From Clostridia bacterium (GTDB taxonomy: Bacteria; Bacillota; Clostridia; Oscillospirales; Acutalibacteraceae), in contig CAAFXQ010000077.1 of assembly GCA_900767015.1 (NCBI GenBank), positions 1 to 10,104 on the forward strand: a stretch of DNA of 10,104 nucleotides, given 5' to 3'. The notes below the pieces were generated by a model. It saw nothing but the letters and a program-made list of their open reading frames with translations. It ran no database searches and was not told the origin of the DNA. Of the stretch, positions 1 to 5,747 are shown piece by piece (position 1 is the first letter of the stretch; every line of letters starts with the position of its first letter). The translations under genes were made by a program, and so were the position numbers.

Positions 1-9
1 GCTTAGCTT

Positions 10-128
10 ACTCCCTCCGACGGCTGACGCCGCCACCTCCCTCACGAGGGAGGCTTAATCGCTTTTCTTTGAGGCCGATGATAATCGGCTCCCTGGTGAG
101 GGAGCTGTCACGAAGTGACTGAGGGAGT
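10..128. repeat. Palindromic MITE-like intergenic repeat
   Basis: A non-coding block bounded by an 8-bp perfect terminal inverted repeat: ACTCCCTC at 10-17 and GAGGGAGT at 121-128. Inside are four small hairpins: CGGC/GCCG at 21-32, CCTCCCT/AGGGAGG around a CACG loop at 36-53, GCTCCCT/AGGGAGC around GGTG at 88-105, and GTCAC/GTGAC around GAA at 107-119. This layout resembles the dispersed hairpin repeats common between genes in Ruminococcaceae. That family assignment is from general knowledge and was not searched. No transposase is nearby. Confidence 0.6.
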
Positions 129-160
129 CCCACCGCCAAGCTATATTTTACCGCTCCGCT

Positions 161-225
161 CACGGCTCGGGCTGTCGGGTAGAAGCACAGCACCTTCTGA
201 CCCGGCATTGGTGTCGCCATGCGAC
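161..225 (+). repeat. 65-bp dispersed repeat unit, copy A
   Basis: Starts with CACGGCTCGGG (161-171) and ends with a 25-bp block beginning CCCGGCATTGG (201-225). Copy B at 400-464 has the same two ends at exactly the same distance, and copy C lies inverted at the right end of the window. The middle of about 29 bp differs between copies, so the ends are conserved and the centre is free to drift. No function is known to me. Confidence 0.75.
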
Positions 226-363
226 TAAACTAAAATTTAACCGCAGTTTTCTCGAATTCACGCCGATTTTCCGCCGCTTATAATCTACAAGTTTCCCGTC
301 ACGGAAAAGCCGCTTCTGCGGGGAAAAGCTTTCCTACGGTACAAAGTAGCCCGCGACCACAAC

Positions 364-391
364 TATTCATTATTCACTATTCATTATTCAT
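364..391 (+). repeat. Heptamer tandem array (TATTCAY x4)
   Basis: Four adjacent 7-bp units, TATTCAT, TATTCAC, TATTCAT, TATTCAT. The same four units in the same order occur on the minus strand at 10027-10054. The array is part of the longer inverted repeat. Confidence 0.85.
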
Positions 392-399
392 TTAAATCC

Positions 400-464
400 C
401 ACGGCTCGGGTACTCTGTTTTCAATCAAGCATCATGCACCCCGGCATTGGTGTCGCCATGCGAC
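400..464 (+). repeat. 65-bp dispersed repeat unit, copy B
   Basis: Same length and same conserved ends as copy A (161-225): the last 25 bp are identical (440-464 versus 201-225), as are the first 11. It overlaps the left arm of the flanking inverted repeat. Confidence 0.75.
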
Positions 465-535
465 CAAACATAGCCCCGTCCTTTGCGTGGCTTTTCTGAC
501 TTCAGCAAGGTATGAAGATAGCCATGAGCATTTTA

Positions 536-564
536 TTGACTATATATATTCAATGTATTATAAT
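536..564 (+). promoter_or_regulatory. Sigma-A promoter for the unknown membrane gene pair
   Basis: TTGACT at 536-541, a 17-bp spacer, and TATAAT at 559-564, close to ideal. Transcription should start near 571, at the GGTGAT that serves as ribosome binding site. The leader would then be only about 12 nt. The promoter lies inside the open frame that starts at GTG 487, which argues against that upstream start. Confidence 0.75.
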
Positions 565-582
565 GCTTCCGGTGATAAAACA

Positions 583-1242
583 ATGATGATTTCCGTAAAC
601 AACATAAGCAGGACTGACGCTTACATAAAAATCGGCGGGATGAAACGCTTCAAAAAGCTGAAAGCCGGTTCTTCGGTTAGTCTTGCTGTAAAGAATCCCG
701 ATACCGTGGTGTTTGTCCGACCAAAAGGCAATACAACATACAGCGATACGGCAAGCGTTTTTACGGTGTTGAGCGAATACAGCTTTTGCACTTGCGATAA
801 CATGAATCTGACGCTGACCTTCGAGACGGCAAAAGCGGACATTGACCGGGCGTTTCATACCTTTCGCCGGGTATCTCTTGCGGGCTTTGACTGTTCGTAC
901 AATGTCACTTACAGCGTGATTGCGCCCGATAAAATGAAAAGCGGCGTTTCGGCTTTCTTGTGGGAGTCGTTCGGAAATCTGTTTTTCGACGCCGGATTGC
1001 CGGTCTTGTTCGGTCTGATTGCCTGGGCGAACACTGACAGCGTTGTGAAAGGTCTGATTACGGCGGCGGTGACGCTTGCTGTGGTTACCGCTGTCACACT
1101 CGGTACGGAAAAGCTTTTTGATAAGCTTTTTGACAAAAGAAGAAAAAGAAAAGGATTTCCGGGCAGTAAAGAGCCGGAAGGGCTTACGCAATGTCTTGAC
1201 CCGGGCTATATCGACTGTGTGTTCAAAATGGCGGGTTTTTAA
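583..1242 (+). CDS. Unknown protein with a C-terminal membrane hairpin
   Basis: I do not recognise a family. With the start at ATG 583 it has 219 residues. Residues 1-120 are soluble and probably beta-rich. Two hydrophobic segments follow (about 132-149 and 155-175) with a very short loop, then a strongly basic stretch with KRRKRK near 185-190 and a polar tail. The basic flank suggests both termini face the cytoplasm. The open frame reaches back to GTG 487, but there is no Shine-Dalgarno there and a consensus promoter lies within it. GGTGAT at 571-576, six bases before ATG 583, is a six-base match to the 16S tail. A second ATG follows immediately at 586. The next gene starts 10 bp after the stop, with its Shine-Dalgarno overlapping the stop codon, so the two are very likely co-transcribed. 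The gene is probably real; its function is open. Confidence 0.65.
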   Translation: MMISVNNISRTDAYIKIGGMKRFKKLKAGSSVSLAVKNPDTVVFVRPKGNTTYSDTASVFTVLSEYSFCTCDNMNLTLTFETAKADIDRAFHTFRRVSLAGFDCSYNVTYSVIAPDKMKSGVSAFLWESFGNLFFDAGLPVLFGLIAWANTDSVVKGLITAAVTLAVVTAVTLGTEKLFDKLFDKRRKRKGFPGSKEPEGLTQCLDPGYIDCVFKMAGF

Positions 1243-1252
1243 AGGAGAACTC

Positions 1253-1969
1253 ATGGAAAAAGAAGTCAGAAAATCAAAATTCAAAACGGCTGTATTGCCG
1301 GTTCTGATAAGCTTTTTGCCGATTTTCGTTTATATGCTTTTCGGAAACACCCCGTTTACCGGCGTCTTTGTTCCGGCGTATACGGTGGCGGCGTTTGTGC
1401 TCGCTTTTCTTTCAACGGTGAAAAAAGGCGTCATTCTTACGAATCCCTGTAATCTGCCTGCTGTCGGAGCGCTGATTGCGTGTGTTTCTCATCTTGTATA
1501 TGCGGATATCTGTATGAGCCGATACTGGATTCTCGGTATTTTCATTTTTTACGGTTTCTGGGCTGTCGGGACAATCGGCGTCAATCTTTTCGACCGTGGA
1601 AAAAGCGTATCAAAACGGCATCATAAGCTTATTATCGCAGCTGCGTTCTTTTTTGCCGTAAGCTGTTGTACCTTTTTAGCTAACACCGCTTTCGATAAAA
1701 GCGAACCGGTAACGGTCAGCACACAAATCGTCAGAACGTGGACGAGCCGTAGCGGAGGTAGTTTCCGGTTTCTTGTCTCCTCGGACGAAAGTCCGTACGG
1801 CGCTTCGCTGAACTCGCTGATCGTAAAGGTAAGTGAACAGGCGTATGAGGATTTTGAAAAAGGCGACACGGTTTCGGTCAGCGTCAGAAAAGGTGCTCTC
1901 GGCATCAATTACTGCCGCTTTGTCGAAGACGGCTATACGGGCGAAAGCATATGGGAAGCGGCTGAATGA
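1253..1969 (+). CDS. Unknown polytopic membrane protein with an external C-terminal domain
   Basis: This is a 238-residue protein starting at ATG 1253, preceded by AAAGGAG at 1241-1247. The open frame runs upstream to 1076, but that part overlaps the previous gene and has no ribosome binding site. Five hydrophobic segments are visible at about 12-30, 36-56, 67-84, 91-111 and 125-145. The N-terminus is basic (KEVRKSKFK), so it should be inside and the C-terminus outside. The last 90 or so residues form a polar, probably beta-rich domain (FRFLVSS, then DTVSVSVRKG). I see no catalytic motif and recognise no family. Translation is probably coupled to the preceding membrane gene, which suggests a shared complex or envelope role, but that is inference only. 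Confidence 0.7.
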   Translation: MEKEVRKSKFKTAVLPVLISFLPIFVYMLFGNTPFTGVFVPAYTVAAFVLAFLSTVKKGVILTNPCNLPAVGALIACVSHLVYADICMSRYWILGIFIFYGFWAVGTIGVNLFDRGKSVSKRHHKLIIAAAFFFAVSCCTFLANTAFDKSEPVTVSTQIVRTWTSRSGGSFRFLVSSDESPYGASLNSLIVKVSEQAYEDFEKGDTVSVSVRKGALGINYCRFVEDGYTGESIWEAAE

Positions 1970-2020
1970 TCGGTAGGTGATGGGGGTTCTCACGCACAGC
2001 CGTGACATAAAAAAGAACGC

Positions 2021-2050
2021 TTGACCATAGATATTAGTCGGGTTTATAAT
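2021..2050 (+). promoter_or_regulatory. Sigma-A promoter for the flavin-reductase-like gene
   Basis: TTGACC at 2021-2026, an 18-bp spacer and a perfect TATAAT at 2045-2050, giving a start near 2057 and a leader of about 28 nt. A small hairpin, TCACG/CGTGA at 1990-2005, lies just upstream. It has no T-run behind it, so it is not a convincing terminator for the preceding gene. Confidence 0.75.
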
Positions 2051-2084
2051 AGAGCGGTAAATGATAAGACCGGGAGGCGTTCAT

Positions 2085-2591
2085 ATGAAAAACTTCAAAA
2101 AAATCAACGTAAAAGAGTTACCCGAAAATCCCATTAAGCTTTTTGCCGACGACTGGGCGCTTTTGACAAGCGGAGACGAAAACGGGTATAACACGATGAC
2201 CGTAAGCTGGGGCGGCGTCGGAGAGCTTTGGAACAAAGAGGTCTGTTTCATCTTTGTCCGTCCGCAGCGGTACACGTTTGAATTTACCGAAAAGAACGAT
2301 TTGTTCACCCTGAGCTTTTATCCGAAAGAGTATCACAAAGCCCTGTCGTTCTGCGGCTCGCACAGCGGCCGGAATTTCGACAAGGCAAAAGAAACGGGAC
2401 TGACGCCGCTTTTTGTTGACGGCTCGACGGCGTTTGAACAGGCGAAAATCGTCCTTGTGTGTAAAAAAATCGCCGGACAGTTTATGGATCCCGACGGCTT
2501 TTATGACAAGTCAATTGAAAAGAATTACACCGCCGGTGATTACCATAAGATCTATGTCGGCGAAATTGTTTCGTGCTACGTTAAAAAATAA
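2085..2591 (+). CDS. Flavin reductase-like, FMN-binding split-barrel protein
   Basis: This 168-residue protein resembles the flavin reductase-like domain family: small FMN-binding split beta-barrel proteins that act as NAD(P)H:flavin oxidoreductases or flavoredoxin-type electron carriers in the cytoplasm. Family-like segments are WALLTSG (24-30), NTMTVSWGG (36-44) and VRPQRYT (58-64), which together usually hold the FMN phosphate and ring, then HSGRNFDKAKETGL (93-106) and GDYHKIYVGEI (151-161). Length is typical. I chose ATG 2085 because GGGAGG at 2072-2077 sits 7 bp upstream; the in-frame ATG at 2061 lacks such a site. It has its own promoter and terminator, so it is probably a single-gene unit. 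The electron donor and acceptor cannot be read from the sequence. Confidence 0.82.
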   Translation: MKNFKKINVKELPENPIKLFADDWALLTSGDENGYNTMTVSWGGVGELWNKEVCFIFVRPQRYTFEFTEKNDLFTLSFYPKEYHKALSFCGSHSGRNFDKAKETGLTPLFVDGSTAFEQAKIVLVCKKIAGQFMDPDGFYDKSIEKNYTAGDYHKIYVGEIVSCYVKK

Positions 2592-2599
2592 AAACTGAT

Positions 2600-2631
2600 C
2601 GCCGCAGTCGATTGACTGCGGCGGTACTTTT
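2600..2631. terminator. Bidirectional rho-independent terminator between convergent genes
   Basis: A perfect 10-bp stem, CGCCGCAGTC at 2600-2609 pairing with 2614-2623, around a GATT loop. On the plus strand it is followed by GTACTTTTG, a short T-run, nine bases after the reductase stop. On the minus strand it is followed by ATCAGTTTTTATTTTTT, a better T-run, 24 bases beyond the carboxypeptidase stop. It therefore probably ends both transcripts. Confidence 0.85.
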
Positions 2632-2646
2632 GTGAGCGCTTATAAG

Positions 2647-4542
2647 TTAGTATAAATACGCATTGTACAGCTTGTGCGTGGCGTTGTATCTGGCGTTGAA
2701 GCTTTCGCAGCCGATGGCAACGGTGATAATCGTCCGCCCGTTTTTCGTTGCGGCGGAAACAATACCCGTATAATTGGTTTCGACCGTGCCGGTTTTCATG
2801 CCATGCGCATACGGAGAATAAAAGCCGCTCGAACGGTTGAGAAGCTGATTGGTGGTTCTCCATGTTCTGCCCTTGCCGGTCAGCGCCGTGACGTATTTCG
2901 AAGAAGTCGAAGTGACTGTTTTAAGCGTCGGATTGTTCAAGACCTGCTTTGCCACAAGCACAAGGTCGTGAACCGTTGAATAGTGACCGTTTACGGGGTA
3001 GCCGTGCGGATTGACGCAGTGCGTTCCGGTGGCGCCGATGGACTTCATATAGCTGTTCATAAGAGAGACAAAATAATTTTTCGCCTCCACATATCCCATG
3101 TTCGGATTTCCGGAGACCTTTCTTGCGCAGTTGACGGCAATCGTGTACGCCGCATCGCCGCCGGAGGGAAGAAGAAGCCCGTAAAGAAGGTCGCCCAGAC
3201 GGAATTTTTCTCCTTTTTGAATGCCGCACCGGCTTGAATTCGATTCCACCATATTCAGTTCGCTTCCGACGGTTATGGTGTCGTTGACGTTCATGTATTT
3301 CAGTGCGACAAGCGCCGTGATAAGCTTCGTTATGCTTGCCGGATAACAGCGGCTGTTAAGCTTGTTGGAAAAGACCCACCGGCTGTTCGTATAGTCGTAA
3401 ACGCAGGACATATAGCTGATGACCGGGGAACCGACCGTTATTGTGATGCTCGTTTTTAAATTTCCGCTTTTTGCCGTTACGGTTGCCGTGCCTTTCCCGG
3501 CTGCGTAGGCTCTCGAACCGCTCAGCGAAATGACGTTTGCGTTCGACGTGCTGAAGGTGACGTTTTTATAGTGCGGAACGCTCAGGTAAACGTATTCACC
3601 CTGACGGATGTTTTTGGATTTGATGCTGATGGAAAACGGATAGTTTTTTGTGGTCGCCGAAACGGGCTTTGAAAGGCTTCCGTTTGTTTTCTGATACTCG
3701 TTTTCGGCCGCCGCACGAACCTTGATGTAATACTTCTTGCCCGCATGGACAAAGCTTGCCTTGAACGATGTTTTGGCGGTTGAGCCTTTCAAGGTGTACT
3801 TGCCGTCCTCGGTGTAGCTTGCATAAACATAATATTTGGTTGCCGACGGCACTTTGACCCACTGGACGGTGATCGAATCATGCGTTGTGTCTGCGACCTT
3901 GAGCGATTTTACGGCGGCGGGCTTACAATAAAGCGGAATTCTTGTGTATGCCGAGGTGGCTTTGCTGCCGACGGCGACGACACGGATCTTATACCCGGTT
4001 TTTCCGTCCAGTCCGCTGACCGTGAAAGTATTGTCCGCAGTTTTTCCGACGTTTTTGTAGGTGCTTTGTCCGAAGGGAGCGACGGCAATCTTATAATATT
4101 CGGCGTTTTCGACCTTGTCCCAGCCGACCTTGATTGCGCTTTCCGAAGCCGAAACAAAATGCAGGTTTTTGATATTGTCAAGTTTTGTGCGGACGGTCAG
4201 GGCGTCGCTTAAAATGCCGTTTACCGTGTTTCCGTTTTCGTCCTTTGTGTAGGCACGGATTTTGAATATGTATTCCGTATCGGGCCGAAGTCCCGTGATC
4301 GTGGCGGTGCAGTCCTTGGTTCTGCTTACGATGGCACCGCCGGAGTGCTTCATTTCATATACTTTATAGGCGAAAACGCCGTCAATTTTTTTCCAGGTAA
4401 GCGTGATGTCCGTAGCGGTGCTAGAGGACGACATGAACTGCGCTTTTTCAGCCGGAGACGCTGCGCCGGCCATGACGGAGCAGGAAAGAAGAAGCGTCAC
4501 AATGAGAGAGAACAAAAAAACGTGAGAAGCAGACTTTTTCAT
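2647..4542 (-). CDS. Exported D-Ala-D-Ala carboxypeptidase with FN3 and Ig-like domains
   Basis: A 631-residue secreted peptidase S11 (DacA-like penicillin-binding protein) that should trim the terminal D-Ala from peptidoglycan stem peptides outside the cell. Residues 1-28 form a signal peptide (MKKS, then a hydrophobic core, ending near AGAAS). Three fibronectin type III repeats follow (about 30-120, 121-208 and 209-300), then an Ig-like BIG2-type domain (about 302-372), then the catalytic domain to the C-terminus. Visible motifs are SITK (403-406) with the nucleophilic Ser, SGG (460-462) where the family usually has SxN, and KTGT (583-586). There is no C-terminal PBP5-type domain. ATG 4542 is preferred because AAAGGA lies about 12 bases upstream and a signal peptide follows directly; the in-frame TTG at 4566 has no ribosome binding site. 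The FN3/Ig domains probably act as spacer or wall-binding modules. Confidence 0.88.
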   Translation of the reverse strand: MKKSASHVFLFSLIVTLLLSCSVMAGAASPAEKAQFMSSSSTATDITLTWKKIDGVFAYKVYEMKHSGGAIVSRTKDCTATITGLRPDTEYIFKIRAYTKDENGNTVNGILSDALTVRTKLDNIKNLHFVSASESAIKVGWDKVENAEYYKIAVAPFGQSTYKNVGKTADNTFTVSGLDGKTGYKIRVVAVGSKATSAYTRIPLYCKPAAVKSLKVADTTHDSITVQWVKVPSATKYYVYASYTEDGKYTLKGSTAKTSFKASFVHAGKKYYIKVRAAAENEYQKTNGSLSKPVSATTKNYPFSISIKSKNIRQGEYVYLSVPHYKNVTFSTSNANVISLSGSRAYAAGKGTATVTAKSGNLKTSITITVGSPVISYMSCVYDYTNSRWVFSNKLNSRCYPASITKLITALVALKYMNVNDTITVGSELNMVESNSSRCGIQKGEKFRLGDLLYGLLLPSGGDAAYTIAVNCARKVSGNPNMGYVEAKNYFVSLMNSYMKSIGATGTHCVNPHGYPVNGHYSTVHDLVLVAKQVLNNPTLKTVTSTSSKYVTALTGKGRTWRTTNQLLNRSSGFYSPYAHGMKTGTVETNYTGIVSAATKNGRTIITVAIGCESFNARYNATHKLYNAYLY

Positions 4543-4626
4543 GATGCCGAGGGTTCCTTTCTTCAAAAAACAGCCGTTGTAAAGCTGTAAAATAGTATAC
4601 GGATTCAGATGAATTTGTAATCATAT

Positions 4627-4655
4627 ATTTTATCACTGTCGATTCGTTTCGTCAA
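4627..4655 (-). promoter_or_regulatory. Sigma-A promoter of the carboxypeptidase gene
   Basis: On the minus strand, TTGACG (4655-4650), a 17-bp spacer and TAAAAT (4632-4627). Transcription should begin near 4620, leaving a leader of about 78 nt before ATG 4542. The -35 box touches the left arm of an 11-bp inverted repeat (4654-4664). Confidence 0.72.
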
Positions 4656-4781
4656 TCTGAAACCATACGATTTCATGTTTTTTAACATTCATTCTGTATG
4701 GATTGCCTTACTTTGTCCGGTTGATTCCGACACGATGTGATTTCTTCGCAACCGGAGTGCACAGCGTCCCGGTTTCAGATT
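4654..4781. repeat. Nested inverted repeats in the divergent intergenic region
   Basis: The outer arms are an 11-bp perfect inverted pair: AATCTGAAACC at 4654-4664 and GGTTTCAGATT at 4771-4781. Inside is an 8-bp perfect pair, TCCGGTTG at 4716-4723 and CAACCGGA at 4749-4756. The gene-free stretch 4543-4973 otherwise holds the two divergent promoters and leaders, and I see no gene in it. The repeats could be the remains of a small element, a structured RNA, or paired operator half-sites; none is proven. Confidence 0.5.
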
Positions 4782-4877
4782 CGGCTTATCTGTCGATTAT
4801 CTTTGTTCTGTAACCGCCGTAAGGTTCGTGCAGGCTTAACAATTGAGAAAAAAACCGCCGATTATTTTCTGTAAGCA

Positions 4878-4906
4878 TTGACAGGTTCTTCCGCTTTTGA
4901 TAAAAT
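4878..4906 (+). promoter_or_regulatory. Sigma-A promoter of the SCP2-aminotransferase-transketolase operon
   Basis: Perfect TTGACA at 4878-4883, a 17-bp spacer and TAAAAT at 4901-4906, one of the strongest promoters in the window. The predicted start is near 4913. This fits the strong codon bias of the operon and suggests high constitutive or derepressible expression. Confidence 0.8.
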
Positions 4907-4924
4907 GTAGATGACTATATGAAG

Positions 4925-4953
4925 GCAACCGCCCTTTTGCTTTCGGCTGTTGC
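4925..4953 (+). other. 5'-leader stem-loop upstream of the operon's first gene
   Basis: GCAACCGCC (4925-4933) pairs with GGCTGTTGC (4945-4953) with one mismatch, around an 11-nt loop. It lies about 12 nt after the predicted transcript start and 7 nt before AGGAGG. It has no T-run, so it is not a terminator; it could protect the 5' end or modulate ribosome access. Confidence 0.5.
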
Positions 4954-4973
4954 TCATGTAAGGAGGATTTATT

Positions 4974-5732
4974 ATGAAAGATGCAAAAACTCTGGCGTAC
5001 ATTAACCTTTACGGGATTCTCGGCGCCTTGGAGAACCTTTGCGAGCTTGACGAGGAAGCAAGCAAGCTTGCCCAGGTGAAAAAACCGATTTCCGTCGGTA
5101 TCGCCGTCAAGGGCGGTCCGTCGGCTACGCTGACCTTCAAAAACGGTCGCTGCAGAATGGAACAGGGCACCGAAAAGTGCGACGTTCTTCTTCCGTTCTC
5201 TTCCTGCGAAAAGTTCAACGGTCTGATTGACGGTACGGTTACGCCGTTCCCCTCAAAGGGCTTTACTCATATCGGCTTTTTGCTCAAGAACTTCACCGGT
5301 CTTACCGATATCCTGACGAAGTATCTCAAGGCTGATGAAGAGTCCCTCAAGGACGAAAAGTTCTTTGAGACGAGCACAAAGCTTATGTTCTATTTAATCG
5401 TCGTTGCCATCGCTCAGATCGGTAACAATGACGACATCGGTACGTTCAGCGCTTCGATGATTCCCGACGGTATCGTTGAAATCGCAATTAAAAACAGCGT
5501 TTCCGCCGCTATCCGTGTCAAGGACGGTCACCTTGTTGCTATCAAGCAAAAGCCCGAATCCTACCGCTCAAAAATGGAGTTCGGCTCCATCAAGCTTGCC
5601 CGTGACCTCTTCGACGGCAACGTAAACGCCGTTGCCTGCATCGGTGAGGGCAAAATCGAAATGTCCGGTCTTATCAACATGGTCGACAACATCAACCGTA
5701 TTCTTGACCGAGTCGCCATTTACTTAGCATAA
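4974..5732 (+). CDS. Tandem SCP2-like (sterol-carrier-fold) protein, first copy
   Basis: This 252-residue cytosolic protein has no signal peptide. Its C-terminal half (about 158-251) looks like an SCP2-type lipid-binding domain: IAIKNSVSAAIRVKDG, MEFGSIKLARDLFDG, NAVACIGEGKIEMSG, and an ending of MVDNINRILDRVAIYL. The N-terminal half (about 38-118) has the same pattern in weaker form (ATLTFKNGRC, KFNGLIDG). The two are joined by a hydrophobic helical stretch at about 131-149, so it reads as two SCP2-like units. The family binds hydrophobic ligands such as fatty acyl groups or sterols, or serves as an accessory domain of enzymes. The start is firm: AGGAGG at 4961-4966, 7 bp before the ATG. It is the promoter-proximal gene of the five-gene operon, and a divergent paralogue closes the operon. 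Its ligand is unknown. Confidence 0.75.
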   Translation: MKDAKTLAYINLYGILGALENLCELDEEASKLAQVKKPISVGIAVKGGPSATLTFKNGRCRMEQGTEKCDVLLPFSSCEKFNGLIDGTVTPFPSKGFTHIGFLLKNFTGLTDILTKYLKADEESLKDEKFFETSTKLMFYLIVVAIAQIGNNDDIGTFSASMIPDGIVEIAIKNSVSAAIRVKDGHLVAIKQKPESYRSKMEFGSIKLARDLFDGNVNAVACIGEGKIEMSGLINMVDNINRILDRVAIYLA

Positions 5733-5747
5733 AGGAGGGTGTAATCC

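Larger units (their letters stand above)
314..464 (+). repeat. Left arm of long inverted repeat flanking the gene block
   Basis: This stretch recurs as its reverse complement at 9954-10104. Positions 350-410 are identical over 61 bp to the complement of 10008-10068; the remainder matches imperfectly with a few substitutions and single-base gaps. It contains a period-7 array (TATTCAT, TATTCAC, TATTCAT, TATTCAT at 364-391), a GGAAA/TTTCC palindrome at 322-334, and repeat unit B at 400-464. The right copy is cut by the window edge, so the true repeat may be longer. No transposase or recombinase accompanies it. Confidence 0.85.

Noticed and set aside
8..220. Minus-strand 70-residue open frame at the left end
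   Set aside because: It falls wholly within the hairpin repeat and repeat unit A and has no ribosome binding site.
364..391. CRISPR-like array
   Set aside because: The units are 7 bp, adjacent and without spacers; this is a simple tandem repeat.
487..582. Upstream extension of the first gene from GTG 487
   Set aside because: No ribosome binding site precedes it, and a consensus promoter at 536-564 lies inside it. ATG 583 with GGTGAT upstream fits better.
550..1284. Long minus-strand open frame (244 residues)
   Set aside because: It is antisense to two genes with good starts and membrane features, has a basic, low-complexity composition and no ribosome binding site, so it is a shadow frame.
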